From Dermatophagoides farinae (Eukaryota > Arthropoda > Arachnida > Sarcoptiformes > Pyroglyphidae), in assembly GCF_024713945.1 (NCBI RefSeq), contig NC_134683.1:1974501-2038500 (forward strand): a stretch of 64,000 nt of DNA, given 5' to 3'. The notes under the pieces are model-generated. The model was not told the origin of the DNA, did not search any database, and saw only the letters and a list, made by a program, of their open reading frames with translations. The position numbers and the translations under genes are program-made. Shown piece after piece: positions 21,250 to 30,440 of this stretch (within the stretch, counting starts at the first letter, position 1; every line of letters starts with the position of its first letter).

Positions 21250-22410
21250 TGTAGATGATGAAAAACATTTTAAGAAACAATTTAAAAACTGAAATTTAAG
21301 ACACAATATATTGATAAAATATGTAAAAGTAAGACGCAGCTCAGGCTGTGGATAACTTGGTCCAGAGACCACATTTATTGTTGTCTTTAAAATAGACAAT
21401 TACAAGTATAATTATACAAATAATAAAGATGGCTATGGCAGCCAAAATAACAATTATGATTGAATTCAAACAAAAGGCCTCGTTCAATCGCCAATCTACT
21501 GCTTATATTAGGCTTATCGGACTTGCCATCAATACTGGTTATTCAAATCCACCTCATTTCAAACTCATGACCAATTCATCAGCAGTGGCGCTGTTGTTAT
21601 TAGTTTATATTTCTACAAATATATATGCAAGAAATCAGTGACAACAGACAAAAAAAATGATTAGCAAAATTGAAAATAACAAATGACTGAAAATATAGCC
21701 AACCACATTGAATTTAGCAAAAAAAAAATGAAAGATTACTGTGCCATCACTGCAGATGCATAGTAACGGTCATTAGTTACATTCGACGATGAAGTAGTTT
21801 GACAATGAATATATTTAGTCGATTGATTTGGGTTGCGGGTTAAAATGTCCAAAATAAAAGCAGCCAAATCTGAAACTATGTCCATTTAGATTCCGTGATC
21901 TAAATGGACATAGTTTGTTCATTTAGATCACGGAATAGTTTTTTTTGGAAAAAAATGCCAATTTTTGTATACCTCTTCTCGGTTAGGAGTGACAACTTTT
22001 TGTCCTTTGACCTCTAGAGACTCGAGGTATCAAATTCAAATGACATTATTATTGTACCTTGTGGTGTGACGGATAATTGTTCGAAGTTTCACAAAAATAT
22101 TTCAAATGGCGGCTATTCAGGAGCGATTTGAAGAAAAGTGGCGTGTTAAGTTGATTATCATTATCGATGGCCAATTGATGATGAATTTAATTATGAAAAT
22201 TCATTGTTTTTTTCATTGTTATCCAAATGATGATGGTAATGGTAAAGCGAAAAGAAAATTAAGTCATTGGAATTGTTTTGATTATGAATTTGATTTATTT
22301 ATTGAACAAAATAGAAAAGAAAAATGATAAAGAAAATTTTTAATTTATTTTTTTTTAAACAATGGAATTATTATTGAATGAATGATTTTTTTATGGTAAA
22401 AGTAATGTGT
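21250..22410. other. Spacer between D and E
   Basis: No gene is supported. The right part (from about 21958) is spacer block beta. The part at 21873-21936 folds into two competing hairpins. A plus-strand open frame at 22106-22327 lies inside the repeated spacer and is not conserved as protein in the other beta copies. Confidence 0.6.
21873..21936. repeat. Two overlapping perfect inverted repeats
   Basis: Arms AAACTATGTCCATTTAGA (21873-21890) and TCTAAATGGACATAGTTT (21899-21916) are exact complements. The arm ATTCCGTGATCTAAATG (21890-21906) is the exact complement of CATTTAGATCACGGAAT (21920-21936). The two stems share bases, so only one can form at a time. Confidence 0.85.
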
Positions 22411-23928
22411 TTAAAAAAATTTCCTTTTTGTTGAAGATTGTCGGGTATTTTTGTACAGATGAGCAAGTTTTTCATACATTTCTATCATTTCGTATTTGTT
22501 AATTAATGGAAGATATTTGGGCATAGTTTGTTCATCCAAATCATTCCGTATGAATGTTGCACAATATTTCATCAAACTTTCATCACCATAACAATTGGCC
22601 AGATCAACAAGCTCGGTTATGTTTTGATGATTAATTTGAATTTTACCCGTATGTAACATCCGTATATAGGCATAATATGTTTCATACGAATAATCGGTGA
22701 TCACTTGGTCATTTTCACTCCAATTTCCGGAAAACATTCGACCATAATATTCCGAAGCAGATTTGAGATAACATTTGCATGCTTTAATATGTTTATTGTC
22801 AATTATGAATTTCACATCATAATTATCTTGATTATCGAATAATTTGACGATGGATTTGTATGATATTGAATCATGTGATCCAAATTCATATATTGTTGAT
22901 GTGAGGCCAAATGTGATTGGTGAATTCAATACCTGAACTGATGCAGATGCAAATGATGTAGGATGACCATCCAATTTCTTCGGTAATAACCATTTGTCAT
23001 ATTTGGTTTTGCCCCATGCATAATACGATGATCCATCATATGCCAATGAAACGTTGTGGATTTTTGAACATTTAATTTGTTGTAAATTTCCAATCGGTAT
23101 TTTCGCCAACTTTGATCGTCTATTACCAAGACCAAGTTCACCATTATAATTAAAACCACATCCCCAAAGCTGACCATTTTCGAATAAAAATAATGAATGT
23201 TGGTCACCAGCTACAATTTCTTTGATTCGGATATTGATTGAATCATCATTTGGAAATGAAACAAGACATGGGGTGTTTCGGTTTTTTCTATCACCAAGAC
23301 CTAGTTGACCAAAATCATTATGGCCCCAGGAATAAATGTCGCCTTTATTTGTTATTGAAAAATTATGATACTTTCCACATGCTATGAACTTGACATTTTC
23401 TAAGTTATCGATGTGGATCATACTTTCATATGGCAATTTTTCATTAATTGAAAAACAATAACTAATATTACCTATAGCGAAAACATGACCATCTTGTCGT
23501 AGCAATAATAAATGCGATCCTCCACAAGCAATCATCTTGAAACGATCATTATCGTTGGAAATCAATCGGAATGTTTTATCGGTCTTCCAATTAGAATTAT
23601 TACTTGCCAGATACACTCGACCATCATCAGTTAGAATGGCAACAAAATTACTTCCATAATCTACTTGAACAATTTTCATATGATCAAGACAAGATATCCG
23701 TTGTGGTTTGGATATATCATGTTCCAACGATAACGATGAGCATATTAATTCACCATATGCATATGTAGCATCTTTGGTCATCAATAAAAATTGTTTTTTC
23801 AGATTATAATTTTCGTAAATAAAAATTCTGATAATTGAAACAACTGATGTTAGAAATTTTTGATCGATTTTTTTGAAATCATCTTGAAATAAATTAATAT
23901 CGGTAATTTCAGTCGCTGATCTTGCCAT
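22411..23928 (-). CDS. RCC1-BTB protein, array copy E
   Basis: Intronless, 505 aa, starting MARSATEITDINLFQDDF. Blades include GDIYSWGHNDFGQLGLGD, GQLWGCGFNYNGELGLG and SSYYAWGKTKYDKWLLP. One blade is worn (AIGNISYCFSINEK in place of the usual AMGNN..GQITGNEK). BTB: YDVKFIIDNKHIKACKCYL, RMFSGNWSENDQVITDYSY. The C-terminal tail is basic (QSSTKRKFF). Its closest sibling is copy F next door, with which it shares SKLAKIPIGNLQQIK, YEMIELYEKLAHLYKN and the MARSATEI start. The two are probably the latest tandem duplication. Confidence 0.88.
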   Translation of the reverse strand: MARSATEITDINLFQDDFKKIDQKFLTSVVSIIRIFIYENYNLKKQFLLMTKDATYAYGELICSSLSLEHDISKPQRISCLDHMKIVQVDYGSNFVAILTDDGRVYLASNNSNWKTDKTFRLISNDNDRFKMIACGGSHLLLLRQDGHVFAIGNISYCFSINEKLPYESMIHIDNLENVKFIACGKYHNFSITNKGDIYSWGHNDFGQLGLGDRKNRNTPCLVSFPNDDSINIRIKEIVAGDQHSLFLFENGQLWGCGFNYNGELGLGNRRSKLAKIPIGNLQQIKCSKIHNVSLAYDGSSYYAWGKTKYDKWLLPKKLDGHPTSFASASVQVLNSPITFGLTSTIYEFGSHDSISYKSIVKLFDNQDNYDVKFIIDNKHIKACKCYLKSASEYYGRMFSGNWSENDQVITDYSYETYYAYIRMLHTGKIQINHQNITELVDLANCYGDESLMKYCATFIRNDLDEQTMPKYLPLINKYEMIEMYEKLAHLYKNTRQSSTKRKFF

Positions 23929-24664
23929 TATCGATGATGAAAAACACTCAAAAAATCAGAATATTGACAAAATGATTGACAAACTATTAGAATATTCGAG
24001 AATTAGTGATGAGCCAAAAATAAATGATTGTAACGTAAACTGTTGTTATGAATAAATAAATCACTTTTATTGAACTTGACGATCTAGCTTGTTCGAGTGT
24101 GTGTATCTGAATGCGGACTGGTAATTTTCGGTTGGAAACATGCTCGTTTCTCTCACCAACATTCTCGGTCGAAATAGGAAAAGGGTTACAATAGACAAAA
24201 GTATGCGCAGCCAGTTGACTGCTACATGATAAACACAATTGCGTATTAATCATATCTTCATATACTGTACTATAGTACAGCGTTTCCCAGAGATTTTTTG
24301 CGACCCGCCTTATGAGAAAAAAATTTTTTTAACATAACAAATTTTATTTTTTAATTTTTCTCCGACCCAGTGCCGGGTTGGCAAATTTGATTCTGAAAGA
24401 AGAAATTTTCCTATTGAATTTTTTTTCCACCACAGATTCTAGATTTTGGTTAAACGAAAAAAAATAAGCTAAGCAAGTCATTTGAATTGATTCGATTGAT
24501 TGATCAAAATTGTAAAGAAAAATGATAAAGTAAATTTTTATTTTTTTTAACAAAAAGGAATGAATAATGAAACAATGTGGAATGAATAATGAAACAATGT
24601 GGAATGAATAATGAAACAATGTGGAATGAATGATTGTTCAGGGTAAAAGTATAGAAAAGATAGT
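23929..24664. other. Spacer between E and F
   Basis: No gene. At 24548-24631 there are short tandem repeats of GGAATGAATAATGAAACAATGT (about 22 bp, roughly three and a half copies). At 24279-24310 there is a hAT-like terminus. The segment 24390-24545 resembles 27222-27385. Confidence 0.55.
24279..24375. mobile_element. Possible hAT-like transposon end
   Basis: CAGCGTTTCCCAGAGATTTT followed by TTGCGACCCGCC resembles hAT-family termini (CAG.G.TTC.CA... with a downstream CGACCC). A second GACCC motif lies at about 24363. There is no transposase and no clear opposite end. Tentative. Confidence 0.25.
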
Positions 24665-26200
24665 TTAAGAAAATTTTGTACGTTTGGAAGATGAAGAAGA
24701 TTGTTTGTTTTGATTTTTGTACAGATGAGCAAGTTTTTCATACAATTCTATCATTTCGTATTTGTTAATTAATGGAAGATATTTGGGCATAGTTTGTTCA
24801 TCCAAATCATTCCGTATGAATGTTGCACAATATTCCATCAAACTTTCATCACCATAACAATTGGCCAGATCAACAAGTTCGGTTATGTTTTGATGATTAA
24901 TTTGAATTTTTCCAGTATGTAACAAGCGGAGATATGTATAGTATGTTTCATACTGATAATTGTTGATGATCACTTGATCATTTTCATTCCAATTTTCGGA
25001 AAACATTCGACAATAATATTTCGATACAGATTTTAGATAACATTTGCATGCTTTGATATCTTTTTTGTCAATTATAAATTTCACATCATAATTATCTTGA
25101 TTATCAAATAATTTGACGATTGATTTGTATGATATTGAATCATGTGATCCAAATTCATAGATTGCTGATGTGAGGCCAAATGTGATTGGGGAATTCAATA
25201 CCTGAACTGATGCAGATGCAAATGATGTAGGATGACCATCCAATTTCTTCGGTAATAACCATTTGTCATATTTGGTTTTGCCCCATACATAGTACGATGA
25301 TCCATCATATGCGAATGAAAAGTTGTGGGTTTTTGAATATTTAATTTGTTGCAAATTTCCAATCGGTATTTTCGCCAACTTTGATCTTCGTCTATTACCA
25401 ATACCAAGTTCACCATTATAATTACAACCACACCCCCAAAGCTGACCATTTTCGAATAAAAATAATGAATGTTGGTCACCAGCCACAATCTCTTTGATTC
25501 GGATATTGATTGACTCATCATTTGGAAATGCAACAAGACATGGGGTTCTTGAAATTTCTTTATTACTAAGACCTAATTGACCATAACTATTAGGGCCCCA
25601 AGAATAAATTTCTTCTTTATTAGTTATTGAAAAACTATGATTCCCTCCACAAGCAATAAGTTTAACATTCGCAATACCAGTATTGATCATACTTTCATAT
25701 GACGATTTTTCATTACCAGTTATTTGACCAACTCTATTATCACCCATAGCGAAAACATGACCATCTTGTCGTAGCAATAATAAATGCTCCCCTCCACAAG
25801 CAATCATCTTGAAACGATCATTATCGTTGGAAATCAATCGGAATGTTTTATTCGTCTTCCAATTAGAATTATTGCTTGCAAGATACACTCGACCATCTTC
25901 AGTTAGAATGGTAACAAAATCATAGCCAGAATCCACCTGAACGATTTTCATATCATTTAAAAGTGATATCCGTTGTGGTTTGCTCATATCATGTTCCAAC
26001 GATAACCATAAGCATATTTGTTCACCATATGCAAATGTAGCTTCTTTGGTCATTAATAAAAATTGTTTTTTCGGTTTATAATTTTCGTAAATAAAAATAC
26101 TGATAATCGAAACGACTGATGGGAGAAATTTTTGATCCATGTTTTTGAAATCATCTTGAAATAAATTAATATCGATAATTTCAGTCGCTGATCTTGCCAT
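24665..26200 (-). CDS. RCC1-BTB protein, array copy F
   Basis: Intronless, 511 aa from the ATG shared with the other copies (MARSATEIIDINLFQDDF). An upstream in-frame ATG at 26242 would add 14 residues from the conserved leader and is less likely. RCC1 blades: HVFAMGDNRVGQITGN, EEIYSWGPNSYGQLGLS and GQLWGCGCNYNGELGIG. BTB: YDVKFIIDKKDIKACKCYL, RMFSENWNENDQVIINNYQY. The tail is Ser-rich and basic (QSSSSSKRTKFS). In the N-terminal third it is nearly identical to copy G (EATFAYGEQICLWLSLEHD), and elsewhere it is closest to copy E, which suggests exchange between copies. Confidence 0.88.
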   Translation of the reverse strand: MARSATEIIDINLFQDDFKNMDQKFLPSVVSIISIFIYENYKPKKQFLLMTKEATFAYGEQICLWLSLEHDMSKPQRISLLNDMKIVQVDSGYDFVTILTEDGRVYLASNNSNWKTNKTFRLISNDNDRFKMIACGGEHLLLLRQDGHVFAMGDNRVGQITGNEKSSYESMINTGIANVKLIACGGNHSFSITNKEEIYSWGPNSYGQLGLSNKEISRTPCLVAFPNDESINIRIKEIVAGDQHSLFLFENGQLWGCGCNYNGELGIGNRRRSKLAKIPIGNLQQIKYSKTHNFSFAYDGSSYYVWGKTKYDKWLLPKKLDGHPTSFASASVQVLNSPITFGLTSAIYEFGSHDSISYKSIVKLFDNQDNYDVKFIIDKKDIKACKCYLKSVSKYYCRMFSENWNENDQVIINNYQYETYYTYLRLLHTGKIQINHQNITELVDLANCYGDESLMEYCATFIRNDLDEQTMPKYLPLINKYEMIELYEKLAHLYKNQNKQSSSSSKRTKFS

Positions 26201-27495
26201 TATTGATGATGAAAAACACTCGAAAAATTTAAATATAGACAAAATATTGACAAACGAAAATTAGTAGTATTCGAGAATCAGTAGTATGTAGTGTACTCGT
26301 TAACTATTTATTTATTCAAATGAATTCAAAACACATTTTCACTAAACTCCTTTGCTCGAATTGGGGCTCATCATCAATGACGTTAACAAACCATCACATT
26401 TCTCTCCCCAACCCAAACCATCAAATTTACAATCATAAAAAAAATATAAATATAATTAAATTTAAACAATAACCAAAACAGAACAAAAGAAAAAAAATAC
26501 AATTCTTGAAAAATTAATAATTTCATGCAACAAATTTAAATCAACAACAAACTGATCTATAGATGATCAAGTTAAACGATGATATTTTCACACAAGAAAA
26601 TCACAAACTGGCAATGAACAAAAGTCTTAATGGTTGTTCAAATGAAATGACTTCACAACAAACTGGTCCATCCAAAGATTATGACGATTGGTTTTCAAAT
26701 GAATTATTTTTATCGAAAAAATAATACATCTGAGAAGATCAATACGATTCGGATTCGTATTCGGTTGTATGTTTGACGCCAATTTTTGAATCTAAAGATC
26801 ATGCTAATAATCAGATTTTTTTTTGTTTTCATTTTTTTCTTCATTCTAATCATAATAAGATGATTGTATTGTGTTCAATTCATACCATACACATTCCATA
26901 CTATCGTTTCAACTCACCATCATTCTCGGTCGAAATAGGAAATGGAAATTTTATCGCTTTTTCATTCGATAATTGCCCAAAACTTTTCCATCTATTCATA
27001 AATCAATAAAAAAAATGATAAAATGATCCTCAATTTGTAATTTTCATATTGCTGATTCTGTTTTTTTTTTTTTTTTGTTTTCAAAAAAGAATGAAATAAA
27101 ATTCACATTGAATAAAATGAATTGGAATGAAATATAATCATCATTATAACACATAATTCAATGGCAATCAAATATATCATTATTATGGTCTGCTAGTTCT
27201 TTAGTTAGTTGGTTAGCAAATATGATTCTGAAAGAAGAAATTTTCAATTGAATTTTTTTTTCCACCACAGATTCTAGGTTTTGGTAAAACGAAAAAAAAA
27301 TAATCAAAGCAAGTCATTTGAATTAATAATATTCGTTTTATTGATCAAAATTGAAAAGAAAAAAATGAAAAAGTAAATTTTTAATTTTTTTTTGAAACAA
27401 TGTAATTATTATCGAATAAATGATTGTTGATGGAAAGTTTAAAAAAAAATTTTTCTTTTTGTTGAAGATTGTCACCGATTTTGGGGCAATATTTT
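26201..27495. other. Spacer between F and G
   Basis: No RCC1-BTB remnant is seen. The plus strand carries a 53-codon frame at 26563-26724 that I cannot assign. The right part (27222-27385) repeats spacer sequence found at 24390-24545. Confidence 0.5.
26563..26724 (+). CDS. Unassigned 53-residue open frame
   Basis: The frame starts MIKLNDDIFTQENHKLAMNK and ends NELFLSKK. It is polar and Asn/Ser/Gln-rich, ATG to TAA, with no repeat-like composition, and lies in otherwise noncoding spacer. It could be a small exon, a decayed exon or chance. No family is recognised. Confidence 0.2.
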   Translation: MIKLNDDIFTQENHKLAMNKSLNGCSNEMTSQQTGPSKDYDDWFSNELFLSKK

Positions 27496-28980
27496 TTAAA
27501 TGCTAATATGAGCAAGTTTGGCATGCAATTCCTTCATTTCGTATTTGTTGATTAATGGAAGATATGTGGGCATAGTTTGTTCATCCAAATCATTCTGTAT
27601 GAATGTTTCACAATATTCTATCAACCTTTTATCACAATAACAATTGGCCAGATCAACAAGTTTGGCTATGTTTTGAAGATTGATATGAATTTTACCCGTA
27701 TGTAACATATGTACATATGCATAGTATGTTTCATACGAATAATCGTTGATGATCACTTGGTCATTTTCACTCCAATTTCCGGAAAACATTCGACCATAAT
27801 ATTCCGATACAGATTTTAGATAACATTTGCATGCCTTGATATCTTTTTTGTCAATTATAAATTTCACATCATAATTATCTTGATTATCGAATAATTTGAC
27901 GATTGATTTGTATGATATTGAATCATGTGATCCAAATTCATAGATTGTTGATGTGAGACCAAATGTCAGTGGTGATGATAGAATCATTGTCGAAGCAGAA
28001 GCAAATGATAAATGCGAATCATCCAATTTTCTAGGTGATGACCATTTGCCATATTTGGTTTTTCCCCATGCATAATACGATGATCCATCATATGCCAATG
28101 AAAAGCTGTCGAATTTTGAACATGCAATTTGTTGTACGTTTTCAATCGGTATTTTCGTTAACTTTGATCGTCTAATATCATCACCAAGACCAAGTTCACC
28201 ATTGAAATTAATACCACATCCCCAAACATGACCATTTTCGAATAAAAAAAAGGAAAATAATTGGCCAGCCACAATATCGTTGATTCGCATATCGATTAAA
28301 TCAACATTAGGAAATGCAACAAGACATGGGGTGTCTCGGACATCTTTACCACCAAAACCTAATTGACCACAACAATTAAAGCCCCAGGAATAAATTTCTC
28401 CTTTATTAGTTATTGAGAAACTATGACCAGCTCCACAAGCTATGAGCTTGACATTTTCTAGGTTATCAATGTGGATCATATTTTCATATGATGATTTTAT
28501 ATTACCAGTTATTTGACCCCAATAATTACCACCCATAGCGAAAACATGACCATCTTGTCGCATCATTAATAAATGCGACCATCCACAAGCAATCATCTTG
28601 AAACAAACTTTATCGCTGGAAATCAATTTTAATGTACTATTCGTCTTCCAATTAGAACCATTGCTTGCCAGATACACTCGACCATCATCACTTAGAATGG
28701 CAACAAAATCAAGGCCATAATCTACTTGAACAATTTTCACACCATTTAAAACTGATATCCGTTGTGGTTTGCTCATATCATGTTCCAACGATAACCATAA
28801 GCATATTTGTTCACCATATGCAAATGTAGCTTCTTTGGTCATTAATAAAAATTGTTTTTCGTGGCCTTTTTTTGCCAATCTGATAATCGAAACAACTGAT
28901 TGGAGAAATTTTTGATCGATGTTTCCGAAATCATATTGAAATAAATCAATATCGATACTTTCAGTCAGTGATCTTGCCAT
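27496..28980 (-). CDS. RCC1-BTB protein, array copy G
   Basis: Intronless, 494 aa, the rightmost copy and hence the first in the direction of transcription. N-terminal helix SIDIDLFQYDFGNIDQKFL; RCC1 blades about 50-335 (HVFAMGGNYWGQITGN, GEIYSWGFNCCGQLGFGG, HVWGCGINFNGELGLGD); BTB from about 363 (YDVKFIIDKKDIKACKCYL, RMFSGNWSENDQVIINDYSY); BTB-proximal helices ending KYEMKELHAKLAHISI. The N-terminal part matches copy F, the last blades and tail match copy C, and the BTB matches F again. It looks like a mosaic. The upstream alpha spacer has a perfect CRE palindrome. Confidence 0.88.
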   Translation of the reverse strand: MARSLTESIDIDLFQYDFGNIDQKFLQSVVSIIRLAKKGHEKQFLLMTKEATFAYGEQICLWLSLEHDMSKPQRISVLNGVKIVQVDYGLDFVAILSDDGRVYLASNGSNWKTNSTLKLISSDKVCFKMIACGWSHLLMMRQDGHVFAMGGNYWGQITGNIKSSYENMIHIDNLENVKLIACGAGHSFSITNKGEIYSWGFNCCGQLGFGGKDVRDTPCLVAFPNVDLIDMRINDIVAGQLFSFFLFENGHVWGCGINFNGELGLGDDIRRSKLTKIPIENVQQIACSKFDSFSLAYDGSSYYAWGKTKYGKWSSPRKLDDSHLSFASASTMILSSPLTFGLTSTIYEFGSHDSISYKSIVKLFDNQDNYDVKFIIDKKDIKACKCYLKSVSEYYGRMFSGNWSENDQVIINDYSYETYYAYVHMLHTGKIHINLQNIAKLVDLANCYCDKRLIEYCETFIQNDLDEQTMPTYLPLINKYEMKELHAKLAHISI

Positions 28981-29600
28981 TATCGATGATGAAAAAATTC
29001 GAAATATAGACTAAATATATAATATTGACAAACGAAAATATGAGAGAGTTAGCGACGGCAGAAAAGAAAGGATCAACAATTGCGTGACGTCATATAGCAT
29101 ATATGAATAGCGTTCTTGGTGGACGAAGTTAACACAGATTTTAAAATATGAGAAAATTTATTATTGTAAAAATGAAAATTGTTGGAAAAATTAAAAAAAA
29201 AAAAAATGTTTGTGGCTATGATGATGGTGGTAAATTAAAACGGCCAGCCAATAAAAATGATTCGAGGTGATGATTGCTTGTGTGGCATGGACTTTTGTAT
29301 GATTTTTACAACCGTCCAACTGCCAATCGGTTTGACCACGCCATTTGTCACATAGACCATGTGTTCGGGTGATTGTTTCACCATTCATATGTCAGTACCA
29401 GTGGGTGTATGGTAGTAAAAATCACTTTATCATCGTCCTTGATAGAAAGTGGTAGACGAGTCCAAAGTTTTTCTAGGGCCCTGAAAATAAGTCCATAACT
29501 TATGGCCACGTTTTTTCCACTCTGGTTTTTTGCCTGTTGTTGGATTTTCTCATCCTTGCCAAAGGAATTTGATTAAAACCTTTCTCGAACATCACATATT
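28981..29600. repeat. Array spacer block alpha, copy 3 (upstream of G)
   Basis: The third copy of the alpha spacer, at the right border of the array. Similarity to 13727-14340 and 18782-19390 fades after the GGTAGACGAGTCCAAAG segment at about 29450-29560. Confidence 0.7.
29085..29092. promoter_or_regulatory. CRE palindrome upstream of copy G
   Basis: TGACGTCA lies 105 bp upstream of the copy G ATG, in the same local context as the site upstream of copy C. Confidence 0.5.
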
Positions 29601-29635
29601 TATTTGATTGAAAATTTCAATGTCAATCTGAATTA

Positions 29636-30250
29636 ATTTTTGTTTTTGCCTAAAATCATATGATTGCACACATATATCGTCTGCACTATTTTTTTTTTTT
29701 TTTTTTTTTTTTTTTTGGTTTGTAAATAAAAAAAGCTGGATTTTTTTTTTTTTTTTTTTTTTTGTTTTTTTTTGGTTTGTAAATAAAAAAAGCAGTGGAA
29801 TGGAATTTTGAGTGGAATTCACATATTAACCAAACGTACTATATGAACAGGAAGATTGAAAATTTCGTTCTAATCTGATGATTTTTTTTGTTTGTCAATA
29901 CAATAGTTTTTTCCAAACCTTTTTTGGTTTGTAAATAATGTTTTTTTTTTTTTAAAGTCATATGATTGCACACATTTATCGTCTGCACCTTTTTTTTTTT
30001 TTTTTTTTTTATTTTGTTGGTTTGTAAATAAAAAAAGCAGGTAAATTTTTTGAGTTGTTTTTTAAAATTTATACATGACATACAAATACACGTATATGAA
30101 CAGGAAGAATTTTTTCTTTTCGTTCTAGTCTGATGTTTTTTTTGTGGTCCCCTTTTTTTATATTCAGTCTGTTTTTTATTGTTGTTTCGAGGTAAATTTT
30201 TTGTCTTGTTTTGTTAAAATTTATACATGACATACAAATACACACACGCA
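29636..30250. repeat. Poly-T-rich local repeats; right copy of the 29-bp repeat
   Basis: Bases 29636-29664 repeat 9944-9972 exactly. The following 600 bp contain internal direct repeats: CATATGATTGCACACAT..CGTCTGCAC at about 29658 and 29958; TATGAACAGGAAGA..TTTCGTTCTA.TCTGATG at about 29840 and 30092; TTTATACATGACATACAAA at about 30068 and 30221. They are separated by T runs of 15-25. No coding potential is seen. Confidence 0.75.
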
Positions 30251-30440
30251 CCTACTTCTGAATGTTCGAAAATTTATTTTTTCTTTAGAATTTTTTTTGT
30301 TTGTTTGTTTGCTTTCAATTTTGCAGCAAAATTTTTATTTATTTTCAATCAAATTATATTGAATTGAAATGAAATAATGAAAGAATAAAATTTACCACCC
30401 GGTTTAACGAACATTCAACAACAACAAAAAAAAAAAAACA

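Noticed and set aside
22106-22327. Plus-strand 74-codon frame in spacer beta
   Set aside because: The corresponding frame is broken in the copy at about 14500-14740. Noncoding repeat is the simpler view.
10637-28980. Reading the array as bacterial RCC1-like effectors acquired by transfer
   Set aside because: The RCC1 plus BTB combination is eukaryotic, base composition equals the neighbours, and leaders and spacers are ordinary AT-rich host DNA.
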